Assembly (NCBI GenBank): GCA_003427395.1
Contig: BFEA01000096.1
Coordinates: 3,306,333-3,334,512, forward strand
DNA: 28,180 nt
DNA from: Chara braunii
Lineage: Eukaryota > Streptophyta > Charophyceae > Charales > Characeae
Direction of reading: 5' to 3'
A model generated the notes under the pieces. It saw only the letters and a program-made list of their open reading frames with translations. It searched no databases and was not told where the DNA came from. The position numbers were made by a program, and so were the translations under genes. Position 1 is the first letter of the stretch, and every line of letters begins with the position of its first letter. Below are positions 1-8,858 of the stretch, piece by piece.

Positions 1-117
1 CTCTCTCTCTCTCTCTCCCTCCCTCCCGTGCGACTTTACTTCTGTGTATTTCTTTTTTTTTTTCGTTTGTGTATTTCTTTTTTTTTTTCCTTCGTTCTTT
101 TATTGTTTTTTTGTAGT
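1..117. repeat. CT microsatellite and T-rich tract
   Basis: Bases 1-26 are almost pure CT/CCT repeats; the following 90 bases are broken poly-T. There is no coding signal: the small open frame here is a low-complexity F/L/S run. Confidence 0.9.
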
Positions 118-203
118 AGTGTCACCCCTACAGAACCGGGGCCCGGCCTTAGAGCTAGGGCCTTCCCTTGGCCGACACCCCTAAGGCTGCGGCGCTGGAA
201 GGC

Positions 204-240
204 CCGCGGCCGATAGCTGAGCGAGGTACTGGTGGTTTAA
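204..240. mobile_element. One terminus of a TTAA-flanked TIR transposon (partial copy)
   Basis: Positions 204-236 match, in reverse complement, the left terminus of the complete element at 19924-20111 over 33 bases with two mismatches. The outer edge ends in CTGGTGGT and is followed by TTAA (237-240), as in the complete copy. No opposite terminus is visible to the left, so this copy is truncated or joined to other DNA near position 120. GC-rich DNA at 121-203 could be its interior but aligns only weakly with the other copy. Confidence 0.6.
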
Positions 241-973
241 TCAACTTTAATGTACAGTACACCCCCCCTAATCCACTAACCTACCCACTACTCAGGAGAC
301 AGGCTCAGCGCAAGTCCTACCTGAGCAATACTTTACGGGCGTCCTCTCTTCTAGTCCCTCAAGCCCTTATACCCATCTCATAGCCTACCCTTGCTTGGTC
401 CCTGGTGAAGGGGCCCAAGGACGCTGATGGCGGGGCTATGAGTGCACCCCAATGTCTATACACTGCCTAGAGACGACCAGCCAGCCAGGTGGGCCTAATC
501 CATAAGACAAGCATAGACTCGCACCTGGTGGTCGTCGGGCAGACTCTAACCACTTGGACTACCCCGGGTAGAATTTCTACCTACGATGCAATTTTCCCAC
601 CCACCTATGCGGTCTCCGCAGGCAGCCCATGAGGCCACTTCGTATGTGAGTCAACTTCTCCCCTCGAACTGTGAACTGCCCATTAAGCAACCTGAACCAT
701 TTGGCCCTTACTACCACAAGGTTCCTGTACCCCACCCCCCCACACACAACCCAGAGACAGCCTTTGCCCCCCCGGTGGTTTGACACACGCACAAGGGGGA
801 GCACACCTAGACGTACTGCCCACTTTGCCACTCCCCTCTACTATGAAGGCCCCCCTCTAACCGGGAAACTCCATGGTACCCAGACATCTAGACAGAGACC
901 CCCCAAGGAAGAGGCAGGGCGTAGCAGACCAGTGTTCTCTGGGCCCTCATACTACACTACAGTGTCATGATGC
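241..973. other. No recognisable gene or element
   Basis: C-rich, low-coding-potential sequence. Short open frames overlap on both strands and have no recognisable motif. A weak tRNA-like A box can be read on the minus strand near 545-561, but I do not call it. Confidence 0.5.
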
Positions 974-2257
974 TGGCCAATTTCGAAGTACACATTCATC
1001 AGAAAGTACAATGCCGTCCAATTGCAAAAAGAAATGAATGAAATTGAGAGGAGAGAGAGGGAAAGAAGAAGAAGAAGAAGAAGAAGAAGAAAATAAGAAG
1101 AAAGAGAAGAAAATAATAAGAAGAAGGAGAAAACAAGAAGAAGAAAAGCATATATCAATGATAATGCTCTTCTTCTTCGCCAGCCACTCTTGTCCTCCTT
1201 ATCTCTTTCCCTCTTATTCATACAAGAAATAATAATAACAATGTTGAATAGCTGAACCAGAATCAATGTCCGAATCCCACTTCTACTGCAGGTATCACAT
1301 GAGGTCCACCATAGCCATGGCCGCCCTTCTTCCTCCTTCCACCAAGGCCAAGCCTATGGTGGTCTACCGGGGCATCGCCCTGCTGTCCAAAGGACAACAC
1401 AAAGCAGTTATGGCTACTCTAGCTCAGGCCGCCATGCCAGACTCTGCCTCGAAGCTTCTTGGTGTAGCTCTACCCCAACCGGGGCCTTCCTGCTGCAGAG
1501 CCCACCAAGGCGATGAAGATGGCAACCACCATAGCCAGGTAAGTACCTCTGGCACTCCCCCTTCCTAGTCCTGGTCTTCTTCCTCCTCTGTGTCCTTGCT
1601 CCTTCCCCAGCAGCGCTGCTCCAACTAGTGTGTCGCCAAACTTGCACACCAACAATGAGGAGCACCTTGCTCCTCCTGGAGATATAGCGGCCTGCTTGCC
1701 TCTTGGTGAGCGACTTTCTAGGCCGCACAGCCTCCAAGCAACGGGTACCTCCTCCGTTCGGAGGGAAACATCATTGCAGACTCTGATGTTGCCCGTACAG
1801 GCCCTCGACTCAGACTGGTTGGACGGGTACCCGCCTAGACCTAGCCTACATCTACTCGGCCTCTGCCAACTTTTGTCTTCTTCTGCTCGGCCTGGAGTAC
1901 CCGGCACATCTACCTCTACCTGGTGTGGTACCGGCCTACCTCCTACTTGAGTGTTTTCGGCTGCTTCAAGTGTCGTGGGCCACTTTCCCTGCCACTTGAT
2001 TATTTTCCCTGCTCCAACCCTCAATGTCACGGCCACAGGAAAGTGCCAGCCCTTCGGGCCCTTTGAACGAACAAGCGCCCCTGCCGGTCAGACACACACT
2101 CAAGCCGACAAGCACTCAGACAGGCATGCAGATCAGCAGCATGCAGACACAGACTTAGAGAACTCAGCAAAAAGCAGGAAACTCAGCACGGCATTCATTC
2201 CATGAGCAAAACTCAGAAATCAGCTGTGTCTCAGTCCATGTTTGGCAGGTCATTACA
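974..2257 (-). mobile_element. Solo LTR of the window's Ty3/Gypsy chromovirus family
   Basis: This block aligns along its whole length with the LTR at 24636-25968. Both copies start (plus strand) with TGGCCAATTTC, share the GAGAGGAGAGAGAGGGAAAG tract, share the CCACCATAGCCATGGCC segment and end with GGTCATTACA. On the minus strand this gives the usual TG...CA LTR termini, beginning TGTAATGACC. No polypurine tract lies outside the high-coordinate end and no recognisable primer-binding site outside the low end. A solo LTR left by LTR-LTR recombination is therefore the best reading. The flanking pentamers (969-973 and 2258-2262) do not match, so no target duplication is preserved. Small open frames inside are fortuitous. 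Confidence 0.8.
1064..1092. repeat. (GAA)n microsatellite inside the LTR
   Basis: A run of GAA/AAG units expanded at a purine-rich spot of the LTR. The LTR at 24636-25968 has a shorter purine tract here, so the expansion followed insertion. Confidence 0.85.
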
Positions 2258-2782
2258 ATAGTCTAGTACTTACTACGTGCCAGTGATTCGAGCAGGGTTC
2301 AAATGGGGGTTCTTCGAGGCTCATTCAATACCGTGTACATTGTACAATACTACTAGGAGCAGTCCCTTTTGTTCTAGTAGGGTCCATCTATAGGTGCAAC
2401 CATATCTGCGAGTAGATACCATGGTAAGAACTTCCACAGACAAGATAGCCTTGCCCCAAGAGATCAACTGAATCCTGAACGCACAACACAAGGTCATATA
2501 TGTGCCCTGTAGACCCCACCTCTACCTCCCCATGGAGTGACAACCAGAAGAGACATGAGATCATCAGAACAACGAGCAAACCAAACCCCAAACAGCCCTC
2601 CCCCAAGCCCATTCCAGCATAGAACAACCATGGACGAGGACCCCTTTGGCGGTGCGCAGGCAGTGTCTGTATAAACTTACCATGAGTCGTCCCAAGGGGG
2701 GTGTGCGAATAGCTGGGCGCTATTTCAAACTTCGGGCCGGATGTACCTGCCTAGCGCTGTTTTTTTTGGCTGTTTCAAACTA
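2258..2782. other. No recognisable gene
   Basis: Unique-looking intergenic or old repeat DNA between the solo LTR and a hAT-like terminus. One 12 bp perfect inverted repeat begins here: AACTTCGGGCCG at 2728-2739, with its complement at 2787-2798. No protein motif is visible in any frame. Confidence 0.5.
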
Positions 2783-2809
2783 CCGTCGGCCCGAAGTTGC
2801 TGACCCCTG
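2783..2809 (-). mobile_element. hAT-like transposon terminus
   Basis: Read on the minus strand from 2809, the sequence starts CAGGGGTCAGCAACTTCGGG. This is the style of hAT-superfamily terminal inverted repeats. The AACTTCGGGCCG block recurs inverted about 50 bases inward, as sub-terminal repeats do. No matching CAGGGG end pointing the other way is visible nearby, so this is an isolated or broken end. The assignment rests on the terminus alone. Confidence 0.4.
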
Positions 2810-3054
2810 TTCTTCCTGCCCCAAATTTTATACCAGAATATTCAGTCTGATAACCTGCTACTAATTCTTCTTCAGCTTCTGGCAAATCAAATGGTAATCT
2901 TTTACATGCTGCTAAGGATGCTATAAAAAAAGTATTACAGAAGTAGAAAGTATCTGATTCATAGCCAATAGTTCTGTCGAATTTATGACAAAATCAATAT
3001 TTGTTTCTTTCGAAGATGTAAAATGGAAATTGGAATTCAAATAGACTAAGAGGT

Positions 3055-3627
3055 GGACCCCACAGGGGAAAATCTCGGAAGAACTCTTCCGCCGGGTGTT
3101 CTCTCGGACCCCACAGCCTCTGGAAAAGTGTCCGGAAGTCCTTTTTTTTCTATTTCCCAGACCCCACCGCCCGGAAAAGTGGTGCCTGGAAAAGAGAAGA
3201 GCGAGTTTCCAAGTCCTTTTCCGGGCGGAAAACGGCCGATCCACGTCAGCCTCGCCGAAATTTTGTGGCAAACGCGAGGGGTAGGGGGGGGACATCCCCC
3301 TACGTCTTCCAGACTTGGAAGATCGCGCAGGTCCATTTTGTGTCCGCACGGTGCTACCCAGCCGAAGGTCCACCAGCGCAGATGCCACGCAATGCCACCC
3401 ATGTCCCGTCAGTGGCCACCCCGCAGGTCCACCATGGCCTACCCGGGCTTCGACGGCGGACAAAACAGCCAAACTGGTCCGAAAGTCTGGAAGAACTCTT
3501 CCAAAAGTCTGGAAAAGAGGCACTTCGGTGGGGTCCCGTCTTTTCTGAAACCTTCCAAAACCTTCCAGGACTTCCACGTCGCTTTACCACGGAAACTGCC
3601 TTTTCCAGACTTTGGGTGGTGGGGTCC
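3055..3627. mobile_element. Transposon-like block with symmetrical sub-terminal repeats
   Basis: GGACCCCAC (one copy reads AGACCCCAC) occurs at 3055, 3106 and 3159. Its inverse GTGGGGTCC occurs at 3528 and 3619, so copies on the left all point one way and copies on the right the other. GGAAAAG/CTTTTCC motifs are scattered between them. The near-palindrome GGAAGAACTCTTCC occurs twice (about 3077 and 3489). Convergent motif arrays are typical of non-autonomous DNA transposons, where they are transposase-binding sites. Several frames are open for 100-235 codons on both strands at once. I read that as a compositional effect of the GC-rich repeats, not as a gene. Confidence 0.45.
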
Positions 3628-3631
3628 ATTT

Positions 3632-3768
3632 TATTTTTTTTTTGAATTTTTTTTTTTTTTTTTTGAATTTTTTTTTTTTGGGGGGGGTCTGGAGCCGGGG
3701 CTGGGGGTGCCCACCCCCGGACCCCCGGACCCCCGCCGGGGCCCCGGGGCCGGGGCTTGACAACCCTG
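3632..3768. repeat. Poly-T tracts followed by G/C-rich tract ending in a CCCTG terminus
   Basis: Bases 3632-3681 are three T-runs separated by GAA. Bases 3682-3760 are very G/C-rich with CCCCCGGA repeats. On the minus strand the right edge reads CAGGGTTGTCAAGCCCCGG from 3768, which could be another hAT-like end. No partner was found. Confidence 0.45.
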
Positions 3769-4385
3769 GTTGAAACCACTCCCCTACCAGACCAAGTAAG
3801 GCTGATGATCTGTGTCTGACGACTCGACTGTCCCGGGGGATACGAACCCTCCCAAGGACCGGTACAAACCGGCGGGCTGCTCGGTGTGGCACAGTAGGCC
3901 GGAAAGGCTGAGTTGTGGGCTGAAAGCACAGGCAAAACCAAGCTGATCACGTCATCCTGTCTGCGACGTTAAAGAATTCTTGAGGAGTTACGGGGGATCT
4001 CCTTAAATGCCTCCTGATCAGCCACTGGTTCAGTAGTGACAGCCATAGTGTAGATCTAGGTTAGAGACCATAGTTGCTCTAAGACCATTGTAGAGCTCCT
4101 TTGGTGTTTTCCTGACCTGGTAAGGTTCAGATCCAGACGTATCCAAGGCCAAAAGGCTCAACCCCTTGGGTGGGAATGATCCGAGACTCTGATGTTCGGC
4201 CCGAGACACAGTAGTTTTCCATAAAGGCAGTACATATATTTGTAATCCATCTTCACAGCCACATTGATTATATGATTCGTTTTTTTTGAAGTAAGATGAT
4301 GCATTCGTGGGAATTCGTTCTCAATGCCATCGTTTCTTTACTTCTTCCTCCTTTTTTTTTTTTTACTTTCTTGTAACACAACAAA

Positions 4386-4387
<2 letters not shown>
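3769..4387. other. No recognisable gene
   Basis: Mixed-composition sequence without tRNA-like promoter boxes, repeats or protein motifs that I can recognise. Confidence 0.5.

Positions 4388-4430
<43 letters not shown>
4388..4430 (-). repeat. Poly(A) tail of the U6 retro-pseudogene
   Basis: An uninterrupted run of 43 T on the plus strand directly abuts the 3' end of the minus-strand U6 relic. Read on the minus strand it is a 43-base poly(A) tail, a mark of LINE-type retroposition rather than gene duplication. Confidence 0.85.
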
Positions 4431-4436
<6 letters not shown>

Positions 4437-5025
4437 GGACCGTTTCTCGATTTATGCGTGTCATCCTTGGGCAGGGGCCATGCTAATCTTCTTTGTATCA
4501 GCCAGCGGCCTAGCTCAGTTGGTAAGGCACGCAAGTGGCATTCAGGAGGTCTTGGGTTCAATCCCCATTGGCCTCATGTACCTTCCAGGGCAAGCTTGGC
4601 GCCCGCCACCTAGAGATATGCAGTTGGTCGCAGTTGGTCCCCCCGAGTGGCATTGAGCAGAGAATGCTGATGTTCACAGGGGGAGGGGACCGGAGGGGAG
4701 GCACAGTGACTGGCCCATCGAAGAAGCTCTGTCCTGATGCTACCGGCTGACCCCTGGCCGGTATCTCCCACCTGCTGTCCCACCTGCTGTAGCAGGTATA
4801 GCACCTGCTGGTGGGTGTTGGAGGCTTGAGCACGGATGTGGCTGCTACGGGGTTCCCCGTAATACTATAATGACAATAAAAAAGGCCTGAAAGGCCATCC
4901 TGCCCAGATTTGACATGTAATTGAATTGGTTGGGCTTAAAGAATTAGCCTTAAAATAATATTAAAAAAAAAAAAAAAAAAAATCTTCTCTGTATNGTTCC
5001 AATTTTAACGGATATCCCCAAGGAC
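4431..5025 (-). pseudogene. U6 snRNA retro-pseudogene split by a SINE
   Basis: On the minus strand, 5025-4981 carries the 5' part of U6 (GTCCTTGGGGATATCC, then AAAATTGGAAC, then ATACAGAGAAGATT). Positions 4499-4431 carry the rest (AGATTAGCATGGCCCCTG, AAGGATGACACGC, AAATCGAGAAACGGTCC, AAATTT). The 3' end is of the plant/green U6 type. The halves are separated by a complete SINE at 4500-4980 and overlap by the 15-base target duplication AATCTTCTyTGTATC (4485-4499 and 4981-4995). A 43-base poly(A) tail follows the U6 3' end. No TATA box is visible 25-35 bases upstream of 5025, so it is a dead retrocopy. Flanking duplications of the U6 insertion itself could not be recognised. Confidence 0.88.
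4500..4980 (+). mobile_element. SINE-1 copy 1, tRNA-derived, full length
   Basis: The 481 bp insertion begins with a tRNA-like head. A pol III A box TAGCTCAGTTGG lies at about 4509-4520 and a B box GGTTCAATCCC at about 4555-4565. A 300-base unrelated body and an 18-base 3' poly(A) (4963-4980) follow. Target duplications of 15 bases lie in the U6 relic on both sides. The head and the CAAGCTTGG segment match the copies at 9599-10115 (minus) and, for the head, 10178-10420. The 3' third differs between copies, which suggests subfamilies. SINEs of this type encode no protein and are mobilised by LINE enzymes. Confidence 0.87.
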
Positions 5026-5538
5026 AAGGTATTGATTTTCGATGCGCAGATAAGACGATCTCGGGCATAGTGTTCCTCCCCTGGATTAGGTTCCGCCCCC
5101 CTCTTTCTCTTTTTTTGCATTGGCTCAGTGAATTCAGTGAAAGGTTGTGGAGGTCCTTGCTTAGTATTCCCCTCAACCTTGGGGCCCTCTAAATGAAGGG
5201 TACCACTGCTGCCTGTACTCTTCTTCTCCTTTAGATCCAGTGAAGTGAACAGCAAAGAATAAAGGAGGGGGGGAACGGAGCTAACTAACATTCGCCGAAG
5301 GCACCGAAAGAACGATCCGTGAGGACAGGTGACTGAAAGAACGCATCCGTCCGGGTGAAACACAAAAAGAACCGAACTTGACGGCACAACATCCCAATGG
5401 CATGTTCATTTCAAAGCAGTCTTCGCCAAGGAAGACAAAGCATTGAAAAGGGATTTCATCCTCCTCTTTTGGACTGAATTCGTCACCATCCTCACAAAGG
5501 TAATGGGAGACGGGAGAAGAAAGAAGAAATGCCTGATT
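5026..5538. other. No recognisable gene
   Basis: A 145-codon minus-strand open frame (4950-5387) runs across this region and into the U6 relic and poly(A). It has no recognised domain and its last third is non-coding RNA sequence, so it is not called. Confidence 0.5.
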
Positions 5539-5746
5539 CCCTTTTTTTTTTTTTTTTTTTCAAGTGCGAAGATGGTGGCAGGGGCCATGCTTATCTTATC
5601 TCTACCGTTCCTTTTTTTTTTCTTTTTTCTTTTTTCTTTTTTGACTATTTCTGAATTTATGCGTGTCATGACATCCCCTTGCACGCTCATGGGACATGCT
5701 TACCTTCTATGTATCGTTGCAATTCTAACGGAGGTCCCTGAGGGAC
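5539..5746 (-). pseudogene. U6-U6 tandem retrocopy
   Basis: On the minus strand the insertion starts at 5746 exactly with the U6 5' terminus (GTCCCTCAGGGACC) and runs through a diverged, near full-length U6 to about 5642 (AACGATACATAGAAG, ACACGCATAAATTCAGAAA). An A-rich linker with AAAAAAG units follows. Then comes a second U6 piece at about 5612-5574 (GGAACGGTAGAG, AAGCATGGCCCCTG), a short unique stretch and a 19-base poly(A) (5560-5542). The unit is flanked by a 13-base duplication, GAAATGCCTGATT at 5526-5538 and GAAATGCCTGAAT at 5747-5759, so it probably entered as one retroposition event. Two U6 segments in one insertion suggest template switching, or a second U6 landing in an older copy. 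Confidence 0.75.
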
Positions 5747-6995
5747 GAAATGCCTGAATCTTCTGAAACAATAAGCCATCTTGCATCCAAAAAAGAAGAC
5801 GGGAAAAAGCCATGTATCAGACGGGACGGTGCTTCGTATCGAAATGGACAAAGTACCGAAGCTCAAATTGTGCGACAACACATTCGATTTGTATTAGCAT
5901 GATCAGATGGAAGGCGTGAAATGGACAAACGGAACGGACAAACGGAACAGGCGGTAAGCCTGGCACAAAAAATCGTCATTCTCTTGAATCAGATCACAGT
6001 TATCATTGGCAGCTATTTTCAGATGGAAGGCGTGATATTATCGCCCGTTCGAAAACAATCGAATCTCTCAAAAAAGCGACTACAGATGATGGATTAACTG
6101 CCAAATCGTGGTTTCAGGGTACACCACGTGACCACAGTGAGTTCACCCTATGGGACAGACGAGAACTGGATTTCACATGACGGCAGTAAGTCCCACGGAG
6201 AGATTTAGACTCCGTACCTTTCCTTCTTACAAGATTCCTGAGGGAATTATCAGTTGCGGAGCAACTGGGCACAGCCGCCCCTGTCCACTTTCTTCGTTTC
6301 ATACCTACTGACGAAAGGTTATATATGACTAGCAAACATAGACGACCCCGAATGGAAGACAATGACCCTATCGGGTCCAATGAGAGGAGGTACTCATCCG
6401 GCGTCATGGGGAAGAAGAGAGAAGAAAACTAGGTTATCCACAAAGAAAGAGGGAAAGGCACCAAAAGAAAGAAAGAACGAACGAACGAACGAACGAGAGA
6501 GAGAGAGAGAGAGGTAATCACGCTGGCCGCGTGCTAGATGAAACAACCGTTAGCGACTGTACATACGGAGAAACGACGCTTACCATAGTGCACTTCGGAC
6601 CAGGCAGGAGGGGACACAGCGTGACGGGACATTAAAATAAGGTACTGAAGCACAAAAAGCAAGATTGCATTTGGTGACGTAACAAAAAGCTTCCCATCCT
6701 ATATCTACCTTTTCTTCACCTAGAAGACTAGCGCCGAAAATTTTATTTCGTCCTTCACTACTGCTACGAACCCGCGGCCATCTCCATGCTCTCCATGCTG
6801 TCCCTTCAAACGAGTGCCGAAGAATGGTAGGCAGGATCTTCTCAAAAAGCGCTAGTGCATCGACCGTAGCCTCTTTCCCTCAAATTCCGCCGAGGGTGAG
6901 CCCTGACGAATCCGCCACCCTCCTCTCCCACCCCTTCGGTCTTCAACTCCACCCGCTGACCTGCCAACCTCAGTGCGAGATGGTGAATGGGGTTC
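5747..6995. other. No recognisable gene
   Basis: About 1.2 kb upstream (plus sense) of the DUF4360 gene's 3' end. The phrase CAGATGGAAGGCGTGA occurs twice, at about 5904 and 6018. A 97-codon minus-strand frame (6114-6407) has no recognisable domain. Nothing else is supported apart from the microsatellite at 6466-6513. Confidence 0.5.
6466..6513. repeat. (GAAA)n-(GAAC)n-(GA)n compound microsatellite
   Basis: GAAA units pass into GAAC units and then a GA dinucleotide run. Confidence 0.9.
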
Positions 6996-7592
6996 TCAGT
7001 TCTGCGGACACTNCCTCCATTGNATGTTGAAGATGAGCTGGAACTTGGTATCGTGGGAGTCGAGCGCCATCACAGCCTTCGTGCCCTCGACTCTCACCAC
7101 CGTCTTGATGTTCAAGTTGGGTGCGTTGTTGCACTCGCTCCAGACAAACGTCAGGAAGTCGTCCGTGAACTCGAAGCTGCCAACCTTCGGGCCTTCAATT
7201 TTGCGCTCGATCCTTGCCGTACCTGTTTGTCCGGAGAAGTAGTAGTGTGACTCATAGATGCCCGCGGAGTCCTTGGCGATGTCAGCGAACCCGCGGCCCG
7301 TGGCCTGACCGATGGAGAAGCTCCAGCCATCCGGGTAGACCAGATTGAAAGACATCTGGCAGTGCTTCCNCTTGTCCGCGAGCGACCCGTCCGTGGTCGC
7401 AACCATCCCGCCGAACATGAAGGTGACCGTCTTGTAGTCGTTCGACAGCACGTAGTTGGTGTTCTCATAATTGCAGCCCGAGCCTGCGTAGGTGACATAG
7501 CTGATNGTCACCTGCGGCGGAGCCTGCGCACTTGCCTGAACTGCAAGAACGATCATCAGAAGCACAGCCGAGAGAACCACCTGACCCGCCAT
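6996..7592 (-). CDS. Secreted DUF4360-family protein
   Basis: An uninterrupted 198-codon frame. Residues 1-22 form a signal peptide (MAGQ, a hydrophobic VLSAVLLMIVLAV core, ASA cleavage-type end), so the product should be secreted. The rest fits DUF4360: GSGC at 37-40, HCQM at 77-80, YPDGWSFSI at 86-94, YYFSGQ at 117-122, GP near 134, WSEC at 151-154, LNIKT at 160-164, and a C-terminal DSHD followed by QWRxC at 191-195. Four cysteines (40, 78, 154, 195) could form two disulphides. The length is normal for the family and no intron is needed. An in-frame TAG nine bases before the ATG supports the start. Four N calls fall inside: codon 29 (ACN) is Thr regardless, while codons 75, 190 and 194 are ambiguous and codon 194 (NAG) would be a stop only if N is T. 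The biochemical function of DUF4360 is unknown to me. This is the only likely host protein gene in the window. Confidence 0.85.
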   Translation of the reverse strand: MAGQVVLSAVLLMIVLAVQASAQAPPQVXISYVTYAGSGCNYENTNYVLSNDYKTVTFMFGGMVATTDGSLADKXKHCQMSFNLVYPDGWSFSIGQATGRGFADIAKDSAGIYESHYYFSGQTGTARIERKIEGPKVGSFEFTDDFLTFVWSECNNAPNLNIKTVVRVEGTKAVMALDSHDTKFQLIFNXQWRXCPQN

Positions 7593-7801
7593 TGCCCTCT
7601 ACTTCTGCCTCCGCTCCCCGTCAATCAATGAGCTTCCCCGCGCTTCACGGCGCCGAGGTCCAAGGAAGACACGAAAGAAGCGGCGAAGAGCCCCTCGCTG
7701 CTCCTCCCTTCGAACCCGCACTCGCCAACGTTTCTGCGATCAGCGTGCAAGCAATGAGCACCGGTTGCAAGTGCGTACACGGTAAACTATCTAAGTTAGC
7801 T

Positions 7802-7863
7802 TGACATTGTATAGCCAGTCAATGCTCGTTCAAGGCAGTTCCGTTCGCTTTTATACAATGTCA
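7802..7863. repeat. 12 bp perfect inverted repeat
   Basis: TGACATTGTATA at 7802-7813 and TATACAATGTCA at 7852-7863 are exact complements with a 38-base loop. It may be a small fold-back element upstream of the DUF4360 gene. Confidence 0.7.
7848..7855 (-). promoter_or_regulatory. Candidate TATA box for the DUF4360 gene
   Basis: TATAAAAG on the minus strand, about 255 bases before the ATG, would give a 5' UTR of roughly 225 bases. It overlaps one arm of a short inverted repeat, so it may be coincidental. Confidence 0.3.
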
Positions 7864-8385
7864 TTCGCTCGTAGCAGTCACTTCAAGGTCCGCCCCGATC
7901 CAGCAGTCGTGTGCCCGGATGGGGTAGCAGTCCCAAGAGACTCGTCTGACTGCGGCTTTCGGCCCCAACGGCTCTTTCGGCCCAAAGGCTGTTACGTTGC
8001 TAAAAAAATTAGCACAAGCCTGACTCGCGGCGTTTTTTTTTCAGATGTTTCAGACCAGAAATGCTAGTCCGGTTCATGCTCTGTGGCCGCCAGGGGGAGC
8101 AAGTTTTCTCTCTTTTTTTTTTAGTGGAGCAGTAGTTGCACACTTAGATCGTGTGTATGGCCGCTGGTCTATGAAGTCGAGGGTCCAGAATGAAGAATGC
8201 AGGCAAGTGGGACGCGCTCCCAGGTCTTTCGTCTGGAGGATGACATGGAATATCAGCATGCTCTCTGAAGCAACGAAACTGTAAGTGGTCCCAAAAAAAA
8301 AAGCAAATGAAACCTCGCGCAGATTAGTATTTTCTCAGCTGCAGCGCTTGGCTTGAAAGTCGTGATTAGGGTTCCCGAAAACGAG
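7864..8385. other. No recognisable gene
   Basis: Contains short T- and A-runs. No domain or promoter box was recognised. Confidence 0.5.
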
Positions 8386-8611
8386 TCAGAAAAAGAGAAT
8401 AAAGGACATCTCAGCCGACTCGCCGAGGTCAATCATTGCCAACGCAGCCGGGGAAAGTGGGGCTGGGAAGCATTGAGCGAGCTGGAAGATCCACGCAATC
8501 AGAAAAAGAGAGTAAAGGACATCTCAGCGAACTCGCCAAAGTCAACCATTGCCAACGCAGCCGGGGAAAGCGGGGCTGGGAAGCCTTGAGCGAGGTGGAA
8601 GATCCACGCGT
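8386..8611. repeat. 113 bp tandem duplication
   Basis: Two head-to-tail units with a period of 113 bases (8386-8498 and 8499-8611). Both begin TCAGAAAAAGAGA, contain GCCAACGCAGCCGGGGAAAG and end GGAAGATCCACGC. They differ by roughly ten substitutions, so the duplication is not recent. Neither unit codes for anything recognisable. Confidence 0.85.
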
Positions 8612-8668
8612 CGTGACGACAGGAGTAGAAAAAAAACTTCCCTGCCGAGAGATTTGAATCCAGCCCAG

Positions 8669-8848
8669 TGGGTACACCCAAGAGCCTAGCTCAGTGGGTA
8701 CACCCATGAACTGTTGAAATACAGACCTGTGTTCGAATCCAGATGATGGAACGTGACGAATAAAACCAACTACTAATGAATTGCTTCGGGCCGGTCAGCT
8801 CAATGATAATATCTCAAGGCCGTCGCCCTTTAAAAAAAAAAAAAAAAA
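8669..8848 (+). mobile_element. SINE-2 copy, complete, with target duplications
   Basis: The 180 bp insertion has an A box TAGCTCAGTGGG (8687-8698) and a B box TGTTCGAATCC (8730-8740). Its 3' unique tail is TCAATGATAATATCTCAAGG then CCGTCGCCCTT, followed by 17 A. Identical 10-12 base duplications (TCCAGCCCAG) flank it at 8659-8668 and 8849-8858. The head carries a small internal duplication: GTGGGTACACCCA occurs at 8668-8680 and again at 8695-8706. The same 3' tail recurs as a truncated insertion at 12761-12827, and related heads occur at 11632-11764, which defines a family. Confidence 0.87.
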
Positions 8849-8858
8849 TCCAGCCCAG

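Noticed and set aside
515-561. tRNA-like A box AAGTGGTTAGAG with a weak B-box-like GGTGCGAGTCT on the minus strand
   Set aside because: The spacing between the boxes is too short for a tRNA or SINE head and no tail or repeat partner was seen.
974-2262. Target-site duplication of the solo LTR
   Set aside because: The adjoining pentamers differ (GATGC and ATAGT).
2294-2320. CAGGGTTCAAATGGGGG as the left end of a hAT element ending at 3768
   Set aside because: Similarity to the right terminus is limited to about seven bases and no 8 bp duplication is present.
3053-3760. 235-codon open frame on the plus strand and a 218-codon frame on the minus strand
   Set aside because: Long frames are open on both strands over the same GC-rich repeats, the product is low-complexity with F and G runs from homopolymers, and no domain is recognisable.
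4950-5387. 145-codon minus-strand frame as a protein gene or as the U6 upstream promoter region
   Set aside because: It ends in U6 RNA and poly(A) sequence, has no recognised domain, and no TATA box sits at the distance required for a U6 promoter.
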